Assembly: GCA_964425595.1 (NCBI GenBank)
Contig: CAYRMW010000005.1
Location: 1-60,480 of the forward strand
DNA length: 60,480 nt
Source of the DNA: Caccovicinus sp964425595
GTDB taxonomy: Bacteria > Bacillota > Clostridia > Lachnospirales > Lachnospiraceae
Reading direction: 5' to 3'
Below the pieces are notes generated by a model that saw nothing but the letters and a program-made list of their open reading frames with translations, did no database searches and was not told where the DNA came from. Each line of letters begins with the position of its first letter. Within the stretch, counting starts at the first letter, position 1. Both the position numbers and the translations under genes were made by a program. Shown in pieces: positions 35,308-43,941 of the stretch.

Positions 35308-35946
35308 TCAGCCGAAGAACCGTTCCTCAAGCATCAGGCATAACGTGTGGTAGACCGGCAGATGCAGCTCCTGGATCCGGTAGGTCTCCTGCTCCGGCAC
35401 AATGATCGCCGCGTCCGCTGCCGCCGCCAGCCGCCCGCCATCCTTTCCTGTCAGGGCGATCACCGGGATCTCCATCGCCCGGGCAGCCGCCGCCGCGTAG
35501 AGGATGTTTTCCGCGTTTCCCGACGTGGAGATCCCCAGAAACACATCGCCCGTCCTGCCGTAGCCGTACAGCTGCTGGGCGACGGTCAGACGCCCATCCA
35601 CATCGTTTAAATACGCCGTGGACAACGCCGTGTGACCGGTGAGGGCGATGGCCGGAAGCCCCTGCTGGAGTTTAGCTGCCAGCTCCTTTCCCCTCTCCTC
35701 ATCCGCTTCCATAAGCTTCCGGGCAAACCCCTCCGGCACCGGCCGCTTGTTGCAGAAGCCCTTCATCAGCTCGCCCACGATATGCTCGCTGTCCGCGCAG
35801 CTCCCGCCGTTTCCCGCGATCAGAAGCTTCCCTCCGCTTTCATAGCACGTTTCCAAAAGGCAATACGCCTGAAAAACCGCTTCCTTCGCCGGCTCCAGGA
35901 CCGGATACCGGCTGATCAGAAGCGCAAGATGATCCATCGGATTCAT
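35308..35946 (-). CDS. gmhA: sedoheptulose-7-phosphate isomerase
   Basis: A 212-residue SIS-domain protein with LLIAGNGGSCADSEHIVGEL (about residues 42-61) and the GISTSGNAENI phosphate-binding loop of GmhA. It turns sedoheptulose-7-phosphate into D-glycero-alpha/beta-D-manno-heptose-7-phosphate. hddA, gmhB and hddC lie immediately upstream, so the complete GDP-heptose pathway is present. GGAGGAGGAA precedes the start at 35946, which lies 107 bases inside the 3-prime end of gmhB. Confidence 0.94.
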   Translation of the reverse strand: MNPMDHLALLISRYPVLEPAKEAVFQAYCLLETCYESGGKLLIAGNGGSCADSEHIVGELMKGFCNKRPVPEGFARKLMEADEERGKELAAKLQQGLPAIALTGHTALSTAYLNDVDGRLTVAQQLYGYGRTGDVFLGISTSGNAENILYAAAAARAMEIPVIALTGKDGGRLAAAADAAIIVPEQETYRIQELHLPVYHTLCLMLEERFFG

Positions 35947-36586
35947 TTCCTCCTCCTTCTCTCTGTAAGATCCAGCGGGCCGCCGCCAGAAGATCTTTTG
36001 CGTAATAATCCATGGGGTGGGCATCGGGCAGGCCGCTTTTTGCCTCCTGCATTTCCTGATAAAGCGCCGCCCCGTAGCCGGTCCCCACCAGGACCGTATG
36101 CAGGCCGAAGGCCGCTCCGGCCCGGGTATCCAGCCATTTGTCCCCGATCATATACGAACGCGCCCGGTCCACCGGGCAGTCCCGCTGCGCCGCCTCAAAC
36201 ATCCCCGTCCCTGGCTTCCGGCAGCGGCAGCGGATCCTGTACTGGCCGATGCCGTGCACCGGATGGTGGGGGCAGTAGTAAAAGGCATCGATCTTTGCGC
36301 CTTCCCCGGCCAGCACCGCGTTCAGATAGCGATGAAGGTTCTCCACATCCGCTTCCGTATAGTAGCCTCTGGCCACCCCGGCCTGGTTCGTCACCACCAC
36401 CACGCGGAAGCCGTTTTCGTTCCACAGGCGGATCGCCGCAGCCGCGCCGGGAAGGAGGCGCAGGTCCTCCGGCCGGTGAAGATAATGCACTTCTTCATTG
36501 ATCGTCCCGTCCCGGTCCAGAAATACCGTCGGCCGCCCGGGCCCGCCGCCCGCCTTCTGCCTCTTTTGCCCTTCCTTCTCACACAT
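35840..36586 (-). CDS. gmhB: D-glycero-D-manno-heptose-1,7-bisphosphate phosphatase
   Basis: A HAD-family histidinol-phosphatase-like enzyme: FLDRDGTINEE (residues 22-32, nucleophile Asp), VVTNQAGVARG, the zinc site C-x-H-x-x-x-H...CxCRKP, and IGDKWLD. It removes the C7 phosphate of heptose bisphosphate. AAGGAG precedes the ATG at 36586, which overlaps the end of hddA by 8 bases. At 248 residues it is longer than usual (about 180-190): the final 36 residues after WILQRE are a Gly/Ser-rich tail read in a second frame over the start of gmhA. Confidence 0.92.
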   Translation of the reverse strand: MCEKEGQKRQKAGGGPGRPTVFLDRDGTINEEVHYLHRPEDLRLLPGAAAAIRLWNENGFRVVVVTNQAGVARGYYTEADVENLHRYLNAVLAGEGAKIDAFYYCPHHPVHGIGQYRIRCRCRKPGTGMFEAAQRDCPVDRARSYMIGDKWLDTRAGAAFGLHTVLVGTGYGAALYQEMQEAKSGLPDAHPMDYYAKDLLAAARWILQREGGGNESDGSSCASDQPVSGPGAGEGSGFSGVLPFGNVL

Positions 36587-37649
36587 CGAACACGTACTCC
36601 TTTTCCGGCGTCTTCACCCGCACGGCGCTGTAATCCCATCGGTCTTCGTCAGAGATCCAGCTCTGGGCGCCGCGCAGCTCGAAGCACCAGTCCGTCAGCT
36701 GGCCGCCCGCCGCTTCCAGACGGGCCGCCACCTTATGGCGCAGATTATAGGGGCAGTACATGAGAAGGTAACCGCCGCCCCCCGCGCCCAGAAGCTTCCC
36801 GCCCAGGGCGCCTGCCGCCATGGCTTCATCATAGAGGGCGTCGATCTGCGGATTGGTGATCTTGCTGCTCATGCGCTTCTTGCTCTCCCAGCCGTAATTT
36901 AACAGCTTTCCGAAGCTGTGCAGATTCCCTTTCAGCAGTTCATCCTTCATGGCATAGGCCAGCGCCTTTACCTCGCACATGGCCTCGAAGCCGTCCTTTT
37001 TTTCGTAATTCTGTACCTGATCCTTGATGATGTTGGCCGAAACATGGATGTTCCCCGTGTAGCACAAAAGCAGGTTGTACTGCAGCTCATGGATAATATC
37101 CTTCTTGATCCGTAAGGGATTGACCACCACGTTGTTTCGTCCGTGGAACTCGATAAAGTTAAAGCCGCCAAAGGTGGCCGCGTACTGATCCTGGTAGCCT
37201 CCGGCGATCTTAAGATCCTCCCGCTCCACCTGATAGGCCAGATCCGCCAGCCGGTAGGCATCCATCTCCACACCCTTCCACCGGGCCATGGCCACCAGCA
37301 TGGCCACCATCACCGTGGAAGAGGTGCCAAGCCCCGAGCCCGGCGGGGCGTCGCACTGCAGATACACCTCGCATCCCTGCCGGATGCGCATGCCCTTCAG
37401 CGCCGCCTTGACCAGATCCAGCTTTCCGTCATACACGTAATTTTCCCGGGTGTTGTATTTGACCGTCATGTCAAAGTCCAGGGAATGGACGATGATCTCC
37501 TCGTCGTCCCTGGGCACGATGGAGCAGTATGCATATTTGTTGATGGTGCTGCCAATGATGGCGCCGCCCTGATTGACGCAGAACGGCTCCACATCCGTCC
37601 CCCCGCCGCCGAAGCTCACCCGCAGGGGCGCCCGTCCTCTGATTACCAT
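36579..37649 (-). CDS. hddA: D-glycero-alpha-D-manno-heptose-7-phosphate kinase
   Basis: The 356-residue GHMP kinase begins IRGRAPLRVSFGGGGTDVEPF, typical of HddA, and has the ATP loop PPGSGLGTSS (about residues 101-110) and the C-terminal LLGAGGGGYLLMY motif. It phosphorylates heptose-7-phosphate at C1 with alpha configuration, which commits the sugar to the GDP (not ADP) branch. It overlaps hddC by 7 bases and gmhB by 8. Confidence 0.95.
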   Translation of the reverse strand: MVIRGRAPLRVSFGGGGTDVEPFCVNQGGAIIGSTINKYAYCSIVPRDDEEIIVHSLDFDMTVKYNTRENYVYDGKLDLVKAALKGMRIRQGCEVYLQCDAPPGSGLGTSSTVMVAMLVAMARWKGVEMDAYRLADLAYQVEREDLKIAGGYQDQYAATFGGFNFIEFHGRNNVVVNPLRIKKDIIHELQYNLLLCYTGNIHVSANIIKDQVQNYEKKDGFEAMCEVKALAYAMKDELLKGNLHSFGKLLNYGWESKKRMSSKITNPQIDALYDEAMAAGALGGKLLGAGGGGYLLMYCPYNLRHKVAARLEAAGGQLTDWCFELRGAQSWISDEDRWDYSAVRVKTPEKEYVFDV

Positions 37650-38350
37650 GTCACAACTCCTTTTCTTACGTCTTCCTGAAACTGAAAATACGCCTCCGGA
37701 ATGCCGATGTCGATGAAATAGCCGTCATTTACCAGTCCGCCCAGCCGGCGTCCCTCCGAAAGCCATCGGGGGATCATCTCGTTCTCCAGCGAGACCTTTC
37801 CCTCGGGGATCTGCGCAAGAAGATCGCGATTCATCAGATAAATGCCGCCGTTGATCGTGCCGCTTGCGGCCTCATTCGTCTTTTCGTTGAATGCCGTCAG
37901 CCGTCCGTCCTCCAGGACGGCCCGTCCGTACCGTGACACATCCGGCACCCGGCGCAGCACCAGGGCCATCTCCAGATCTTTCTTGCGGCAGATCGTCAGG
38001 AGACGGCCGTAGTCGATCTGGTAAAAGGTGTCCGCGTTCAGCACATAGAAGAAGTCCTCGGTGATCATGCGGCCAGCATTCTTTATGGCCCCCGCCGTTC
38101 CCAGAAGCTCCTCCTCGTAAGCGTAGGAAACCGTCACGCCGAACCGTTTCCCATCGCCAAAATACGCCTCCACCATGGAACCCTTGTACCCCACGGCGAA
38201 AATGATCTCCGTAATCCCGTGGCGGGAAAGCTCGTGAACCACATACTCCATAAAGGGCTTTCCTTCAATCAGCGCCATGGGCTTGGGCCGGTCGCTGACC
38301 ACGCTTTTAAGCCGCGTGCCCAGCCCGCCTGCCAGCAATACCGCCTGCAT
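37643..38350 (-). CDS. hddC: D-glycero-alpha-D-manno-heptose-1-phosphate guanylyltransferase
   Basis: A 235-residue nucleotidyltransferase (MQAVLLAGGLGTRL start, NADTFYQID metal motif, FIDIGIPEAY near the C-terminus). In this neighbourhood it is almost certainly HddC, making GDP-D-glycero-alpha-D-manno-heptose. The start at 38350 follows AAGGAGAGG; an ATG nine codons upstream lacks support. Motif alone cannot separate GTP from other NTP use; the call rests on context. Confidence 0.92.
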   Translation of the reverse strand: MQAVLLAGGLGTRLKSVVSDRPKPMALIEGKPFMEYVVHELSRHGITEIIFAVGYKGSMVEAYFGDGKRFGVTVSYAYEEELLGTAGAIKNAGRMITEDFFYVLNADTFYQIDYGRLLTICRKKDLEMALVLRRVPDVSRYGRAVLEDGRLTAFNEKTNEAASGTINGGIYLMNRDLLAQIPEGKVSLENEMIPRWLSEGRRLGGLVNDGYFIDIGIPEAYFQFQEDVRKGVVTW

Positions 38351-38440
38351 CGCACCCTCTCCTTTCCTGTCTGCCATCGTTTCCCTGCCGCCGAAAAACT
38401 GTCTGTCCAGCGTCTTTACGGCCGCCTTCCTTCCGGCTTT

Positions 38441-41400
38441 CTATCCCGGCTGTCCGGTCCGGCCGTCCCAGGCAAAATCCTCTTCGATCACCTTCCATGC
38501 CCCGTCCACGCTGAAATGGGCACGGATATACGCCTGTGTCTGTTCACACATCCGGCGCAGCGCCGCCGTATCCGTATAAAGCGCCGCCGTCTGTTCGGCG
38601 AAATCCGCCGGATCGTCGGCTATGCACAGCACGTCCTCCACGCCGGGAATCCCCTCTGCGCCTACGGAAGTGGTAACGATGGGTGCGCCGTTATAGATGG
38701 CCTCCACCACCTTGCCCTTTACACCCGCGCCATAGCGGAGGGGGACCACCACCATCCGGCATCCGGCGTACAGGCGCAAGAGCTCCTCATCGGAAACGAA
38801 GCCCTTCACGACAATGCCGTTTTCCTCTGCTTCCAGCGCCCGGATCTCCTCCGTCACCCTGGATCCAACCACGTAAAAGACCACATCGGGAAGCTTTTCG
38901 CGGATCAGGGGGAAGATCTCTTTTGCAAACCAGAGAACGCCGTCCGCGTTCGGCGGATGGGCAAAGCCCCCCACGAAGAGAAGCCCTTCCCGCCGGGAAA
39001 AATCCGTCTGCAGATCCTCGAGGAAGTGTTCATATACATAGGCCGTGATGGCCTTTACCGGGATCGTCGCGTCGATCCGGTGGATGGCATCCACCTCCAC
39101 CTGGGAAGGATAGTAGGACACCGCCGCTTTCCCCATCATGGCCAGCTCGATGGAACGCCAGTAGTCCGACTCCCGCTTTTTCTTTAAGTCGCCGGTCAGC
39201 TCGTACTCCCGGAATTCCCGCAGAAAATGCAGGTCATGTCCATAGTAAATAATCTTGATATTGGTATTGTCCCGGATAAAATCCACATACTTTCCGGCAA
39301 TATGGGGCCGGTTTAAGTAGGCAAAGGCGATCTCGCTGCCGTTTTTCCTGATCCAGTCCCAGATCTTCGTCTGGTACTCCTCACCGTAAAGGATCTCAAT
39401 GCCCATCTGCTGGAGCGTGGTGGAATACGGCTCCTCATGGAGGAAATTATCACCCAGGAATTTCACCACATATCCCTTTTTCAGGAACATCTTCAGATAC
39501 TGGAAGGTGGTCCTGGAGCCGGCATCCCTGTCATACGTGGGCACATAATGGTCCACCACCAGGATGATGGGCTTTCCCATGCTCCGCTCCCTTGCCCGGA
39601 ACGGGTTGGGGTTTCCGGTATTCACGCACTGCTTCTTAAACTCATCCGCCCACTTTTCCTTTAACTTCCGGCTGTTTTCCACCTGGTAGCGCTTTAATCC
39701 TTCGCCGTTTACGTCTGTGCCGTTGGAAATGCCCTCAAAATGGATCACACGGGAAAGCGGCTGGTACACCACCCGGTAGCCGGCCTTTCGCACCTGGAAC
39801 GCCAGGTCCGAGTCCTCGCAGTAAGCCGGGGCGAAGCGCACGTCAAAGCCGCCCAGCTGCTTCCACAGCCTGACGCTTAGGAGGATCGCCGCCCCGGAAA
39901 TATAGTCCACGTCCTTCACATAATTATATTCCGCCTTGTCCGGGTCATCCAGACGGCCGTAGTTCCACCCGGAGCCGTCGCTCCAGATGATGCCTCCCGC
40001 CTCCTGTAGCCGCCCGTCGGGATACACAAGCTTGGAACCCACCATGCCGATCGTGGGATCGGACTCGATCAGATTTACCAGTGAGCTGAGCCACCCTTCC
40101 GTCACCTGGGTGTCGTTATTTAAGAACATGATGTACTTGCCCCTGGCGCTCATGGCCGCCTGGTTGCAGTTGCGCAGGAAGCCCTGGTTTACGCTGTTGC
40201 GGCAGATCACCAGATTCTCCGTGTATTTTCCCAGCTCCTTTGTGGCGTCCGTGGACACGTCGTCGGCGATGATGACCTCATAGGATACGTCTTTTGTATG
40301 CTCCAGGATGGAAAGGAGACAGGCGTAAGTATAATGGATCTGATTATACACCGGAATCACGATGGATACCACCGGCTCCTTCACCGGATCTTTGGGGAAT
40401 ACCAGCCGCCCGTGTTCAAAATAACTGCTCCCGATGGCAAAGTCTCCGGCGATCCGGTTCCGTCCCTCCCGGGTCGCGTAAAGGCGGCCGTAGCGGACGG
40501 GATGGCGGAGCGTATGGAGTCCGTACTCCAGGACCTTGCGCCGCCTGGTCCCCGCGGGAAAGCGGCGGCTGACCGCGCCCTTGATCTTGCGCCACACCTT
40601 AAAGACGATGGCCTCGTGGCGGTTTAAATAGGTTAAAAGCTTTCCCATCTCATCCACTTCCCGGCGCAGGTCGCGGATGATCGCTTCCAGGTTCGCGATG
40701 TGGTTATTGGAAAGGCGCTGGGTCTCGTTCCGCTTACGGATCTCCAGGTTCTTATCCTCCACTTCCTCCTGAAGGGCCAGGATCCGCTCTCTGGCACGGA
40801 AAAGCTCCTGCTCCTCTTCCTTCAGTTCGGCAAACGTCGTGACCTTCTGCCGGTACTGCTGAAGATAATCCTGGCTGCCGTCTCCATGGGCGTAGATCTG
40901 AAACGATTCCTCCATGGCCCGGTAAATCTCTGCCTGCTCCTTTGTGATGGAAAACTGTTCCAGAAAGCCCAGAACGTCGTTCCAGCCGAAGGCATCCTTG
41001 AACCGCTCAAAGAAATAGTACAGATTCCGGTACCGCAGATAGCCAACCGGCACCGGGAATTCAAATACCCACTCATAGTCCATAAACCACAGACCGTCCA
41101 CCGTCTCCATCACGTTCTCGAACAGCGCGTCCACGTTGGAGACATGGAAGCTTACATCCCGGATCGCCGGGATCTGCCCGAACACTTCCGTAAACGCGGG
41201 GGTGGGCACGAAAGGCTCCTGCCCCTCGCCAAAGATCAGCGCCAGACCCTCGTTCAGGACCTGCGCCGCCGGCCGGCCTTCCCGGATCTGGCTGCCCATG
41301 CGCTCCGCGAGGCTCTGTCCCTCCAGAAACGGGAAGCGCACAAACGCATCGCCCTGCAAAAACACCGGCTTTAATACCCGGATGTGGGGATTCTGCCCGG

Positions 41401-41566
41401 TCAGAAGCTCATACTTTTTCTGGAAAGAGTGGATGTGAAGCTGCCCCTCCAGACAAAGGGCCGCCTTTTCCACATAACGGGCGCCGTCCTCCTCCACGAT
41501 GCTGGTGCGGATCTGGTACTCCGGCTTCCTGGTCCGGTTGTATTTGACAAATACGGTCTGTTTCAT
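38441..41566 (-). CDS. kinase-like / coiled-coil / dual glycosyltransferase fusion
   Basis: This 1041-residue protein has four parts. Residues 1-200 resemble an aminoglycoside-phosphotransferase or WbdD-type kinase: Lys34 in YVEKAAL, FPFLEGQSLAERM, a catalytic-loop pattern Asp146-x4-Asn151 and Asp163-Tyr-Glu-Trp. Residues about 240-316 are a charged heptad-like coiled coil. Residues about 398-650 are a GT2 domain (SIVIPVYNQ, IADDVSTDA, FLNNDTQV). Residues about 690-1041 are a GT4-like domain (VDHYVPTYDRDAGS, LFVGGFAHPPN, GVKGKVVEAIYNGAPIVTTS). The start at 41566 follows GGGAGAAA and overlaps the methyltransferase stop (ATGA). It probably builds, and may also cap, the polymer exported by Wzt. 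The kinase assignment is my reading of motifs and needs a profile search. Confidence 0.8.
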   Translation of the reverse strand: MKQTVFVKYNRTRKPEYQIRTSIVEEDGARYVEKAALCLEGQLHIHSFQKKYELLTGQNPHIRVLKPVFLQGDAFVRFPFLEGQSLAERMGSQIREGRPAAQVLNEGLALIFGEGQEPFVPTPAFTEVFGQIPAIRDVSFHVSNVDALFENVMETVDGLWFMDYEWVFEFPVPVGYLRYRNLYYFFERFKDAFGWNDVLGFLEQFSITKEQAEIYRAMEESFQIYAHGDGSQDYLQQYRQKVTTFAELKEEEQELFRARERILALQEEVEDKNLEIRKRNETQRLSNNHIANLEAIIRDLRREVDEMGKLLTYLNRHEAIVFKVWRKIKGAVSRRFPAGTRRRKVLEYGLHTLRHPVRYGRLYATREGRNRIAGDFAIGSSYFEHGRLVFPKDPVKEPVVSIVIPVYNQIHYTYACLLSILEHTKDVSYEVIIADDVSTDATKELGKYTENLVICRNSVNQGFLRNCNQAAMSARGKYIMFLNNDTQVTEGWLSSLVNLIESDPTIGMVGSKLVYPDGRLQEAGGIIWSDGSGWNYGRLDDPDKAEYNYVKDVDYISGAAILLSVRLWKQLGGFDVRFAPAYCEDSDLAFQVRKAGYRVVYQPLSRVIHFEGISNGTDVNGEGLKRYQVENSRKLKEKWADEFKKQCVNTGNPNPFRARERSMGKPIILVVDHYVPTYDRDAGSRTTFQYLKMFLKKGYVVKFLGDNFLHEEPYSTTLQQMGIEILYGEEYQTKIWDWIRKNGSEIAFAYLNRPHIAGKYVDFIRDNTNIKIIYYGHDLHFLREFREYELTGDLKKKRESDYWRSIELAMMGKAAVSYYPSQVEVDAIHRIDATIPVKAITAYVYEHFLEDLQTDFSRREGLLFVGGFAHPPNADGVLWFAKEIFPLIREKLPDVVFYVVGSRVTEEIRALEAEENGIVVKGFVSDEELLRLYAGCRMVVVPLRYGAGVKGKVVEAIYNGAPIVTTSVGAEGIPGVEDVLCIADDPADFAEQTAALYTDTAALRRMCEQTQAYIRAHFSVDGAWKVIEEDFAWDGRTGQPG

Positions 41567-42435
41567 AGTTTCTCCCAAATCACAAAGAATGAATTCGCAA
41601 ACTGCGCAAAACCACCCGCCTGGCACACCGCGTCGTAGGCCGCTTCCTCGGAAAAAAGCCGGTAGCGGGGTTTTTCATACTCCGCGTACAGGCTCGGAAG
41701 CTCGCCCTGCACCGGCAGGTAGCGATCCGAGTAGATCGCCGTGGGAAGCTTGTAATCCGGCAGGGGATAATAAAATTCCGCCCTTCCGCCCATTGACCCC
41801 AACACTTCCCGCAGCTCAGAAAGGCTCATGGCCGCCTCTTCGTTTTCCGCCCCCGCCCAGTACTTTAATCCATTCCGGTTCGGCAGAGCCAGCGCCAGGC
41901 GCCCGCCGGGCTTTACTCTCGCCGCCGCCTGACGGATCTGCTCCGCCAGATAGGCCTTTTCCTCTTCTTTTTGGTTCCAGCTCTCCCTGCGGTCTGGCAG
42001 TCCCAGGGAATCCGCTCTGGTCCGGGGGCCGATCAGGAATACCCAGTCATACGCGCGGCCCGCGCCTGTCCCGGCCGTTTCTTCTCTTTTTTCCTCCGGC
42101 CGGCCGTACGCCGCCGTCTTCCGGTGCCAGCGGATATTTTCCATCCTGCCCCAGCGCCGCCGGCCGGTCTCCAGGTTTTCTTCCCGCTCATCCACCACGT
42201 CTACGCTGCCGGCCTTCCTTGCCAGGATCCCCGTCAGCGCGCCATAGCCGCATCCCAGCTCCAGAACGGCATCATCCTTCGTTAAATCCAGCCAGTCCAC
42301 CAGATTCTCCCGCATGGGCGAAAGCGCTTCCAGTATCCACGGCTCCCTTCCTCCCGCCAGGATCTGCGCCAGGCCCTTCTCGTCCCAGCCTTTCTCGTCC
42401 ATCAGATCCAGAAGCTCGTAGCTCATATCCTTCAT
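41563..42435 (-). CDS. SAM-dependent methyltransferase of the polymer-export block
   Basis: A 290-residue class I methyltransferase: the SAM loop LELGCGYGALTG lies at about residues 59-70, VDVVDERE is the acidic motif II, and PGGRLALALPNRNG is motif IV/post-IV. It overlaps wzt by 4 bases upstream and the large fusion gene by 4 bases downstream. In ABC-dependent O-antigen systems a methyltransferase caps the non-reducing end and Wzt's C-terminal domain reads the cap, so a chain-terminating role is the best inference. Methylation of an internal sugar is the alternative. Confidence 0.83.
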   Translation of the reverse strand: MKDMSYELLDLMDEKGWDEKGLAQILAGGREPWILEALSPMRENLVDWLDLTKDDAVLELGCGYGALTGILARKAGSVDVVDEREENLETGRRRWGRMENIRWHRKTAAYGRPEEKREETAGTGAGRAYDWVFLIGPRTRADSLGLPDRRESWNQKEEEKAYLAEQIRQAAARVKPGGRLALALPNRNGLKYWAGAENEEAAMSLSELREVLGSMGGRAEFYYPLPDYKLPTAIYSDRYLPVQGELPSLYAEYEKPRYRLFSEEAAYDAVCQAGGFAQFANSFFVIWEKL

Positions 42436-43736
42436 TTCTTTACCGCCTTTACCTGAGACTCCATATCATATACGCCCACCGTGTTCTTATTGGAGATCAC
42501 CGTAATATTCGCCACATCGTAAAGCCGGTGATACACCACATGCTCGCCCGCCTCGAACCCGGTGCAGCTCATGGACAGCAGATACTCGCCGCCCTGGAGG
42601 GTCATCTTCTGGGTAAACTCCACCTGATACTCGTCCCCCGCCTTCACCGGGCGGATATCCGCCCCTTCGTAAAGGGTGTTGGTTCCCGTAAGATCCGTGC
42701 CCTTTTTGTCCTTGATCGTATAGGTAAAGATCGGCGCTTCGATGTCCGCGTGAAAACGGATGCACTCCCGGATGGTGAACATCTCTCCTTTCAGCAGAAG
42801 GTTCGTCAGATTCCCCCGCGCATCCAGAAGTCCCAGGTCGTAGATCTCCGCCCGTCCGTCTCCGTACTCCGTGCGGCTGGCGTTGATGGTGATCTGCTCC
42901 TTCATCAGTCCGCCGGAAACCGCCGCCGTAAAAGCCGCCGGTTCCGCTTCCCCCCGCTCTTCGGCAAGCTCCGCCTGCAGCGCGTCCATCTGACCGGCCA
43001 GGATCTTCTTATATAAGTCTACCATATAGCCCGCGGCGCCCTCGGCGACAAATTCTCCTTTATTTAACAAAACCACTTTATCACAGTACTTGATGATGCT
43101 TCCCATATCGTGGGTGACCATCAGGATCGTCGTCCCGTTCTGACGGATCTCCTCCATGCGCCGGTAGCATTTGGCTTGAAAGAACACATCGCCTACGGAC
43201 AGCGCTTCGTCCACGATCAGGATCTCCGGCTCCACATTGATCGCAAGGGCAAAGGCCAGGCGGACAAACATCCCGCTGGAGTAGGTCTTTACCGGCTGGT
43301 AGACGAAATCCCCGATCTCCGCGAAATCCAGGATATCCTGGAGCTTATCGTCCATCTCCTTCCTGGAGTAGCCCATCATGGTGCCGTTCATATAGATATT
43401 TTCAATGCCTGTGTACTCACTGTTAAACCCGGCCCCCAGCTCCAGAAGGGCTGAGATCTTTCCGTCCACCGAAACCGTCCCCGTGGTGGGCGTCAGAACA
43501 CCGGTAATGATCTTTAATATCGTCGATTTTCCCGAGCCGTTGGTGCCGATGATCCCTACCGTCTGCCCCTTCTCTACCTGAAAGGAGATCCCGTTCAGGG
43601 CATAAAAATCCCGATGATAGCTCTTGTGCGAAATACTCATGGATTCCTTCAAACGGTCGATCGGCTTTTCATATAACCGGTACACCTTCGTCACATCCCG
43701 GACGGAGATGGCAAGGGAATTGATTTCTTTCGACAT
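42432..43736 (-). CDS. wzt: ABC polysaccharide exporter ATPase with C-terminal substrate-recognition domain
   Basis: The 434-residue protein has a nucleotide-binding domain (Walker A GTNGSGKST near residue 65, signature YSSGMFVRLAFA, Walker B ILIVDEALSVGD, switch THD) and a beta-rich C-terminal domain (about residues 290-434) of the Wzt_C type. This energises export of undecaprenyl-linked polymer, and the tail can bind its modified end. The start at 43736 follows GAGGAGG. The matching permease lies at 48869-49650, across a regulatory island and the scaffold gap, an unusual separation. Confidence 0.93.
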   Translation of the reverse strand: MSKEINSLAISVRDVTKVYRLYEKPIDRLKESMSISHKSYHRDFYALNGISFQVEKGQTVGIIGTNGSGKSTILKIITGVLTPTTGTVSVDGKISALLELGAGFNSEYTGIENIYMNGTMMGYSRKEMDDKLQDILDFAEIGDFVYQPVKTYSSGMFVRLAFALAINVEPEILIVDEALSVGDVFFQAKCYRRMEEIRQNGTTILMVTHDMGSIIKYCDKVVLLNKGEFVAEGAAGYMVDLYKKILAGQMDALQAELAEERGEAEPAAFTAAVSGGLMKEQITINASRTEYGDGRAEIYDLGLLDARGNLTNLLLKGEMFTIRECIRFHADIEAPIFTYTIKDKKGTDLTGTNTLYEGADIRPVKAGDEYQVEFTQKMTLQGGEYLLSMSCTGFEAGEHVVYHRLYDVANITVISNKNTVGVYDMESQVKAVKK

Positions 43737-43791
43737 AACTGCCTCCTCGTTCCGGCGGCAGACTTCCGCCGAAAACCCATTAATCGGTAGT

Positions 43792-43800
43792 AGTATATCA
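43792..43800 (-). promoter_or_regulatory. extended -10 promoter of the wzt polysaccharide operon
   Basis: On the minus strand TGA directly precedes TATACT (43792-43797); the -35 region is poor. The leader is about 50 bases and contains a small GGCGG/CCGCC stem. This is the only promoter-like sequence upstream of wzt and could drive the whole 21-kb unit down to 22125. Confidence 0.5.
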
Positions 43801-43847
43801 CAAAACACCGCGTTTTCCTACTGAAAACTCATTTTGGCGCAAAAACA

Positions 43848-43872
43848 GAGGGCCCGCATTACCGGACCCCTC
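43848..43872 (-). terminator. second, weaker terminator after the PepSY gene
   Basis: On the minus strand a stem of 5 plus 3 bp with an internal loop is followed by TGTTTTTG. It stands just behind the stronger hairpin at 43903-43936 and would help insulate the PepSY gene from the wzt operon. Confidence 0.35.
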
Positions 43873-43902
43873 CCTGATACCGTTTCCTTCCATATAAAGT
43901 AA

Positions 43903-43936
43903 GGGCAGGAGTAATCCGCCTGCATTACTCCTGCCC
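43903..43936 (-). terminator. terminator of the secreted PepSY gene
   Basis: A perfect 13-bp stem (GGGCAGGAGTAAT and its complement, loop of 8 bases) directly downstream of the PepSY stop, followed on the minus strand by TTACTTTATAT. Confidence 0.65.
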
Positions 43937-43941
43937 GCATA

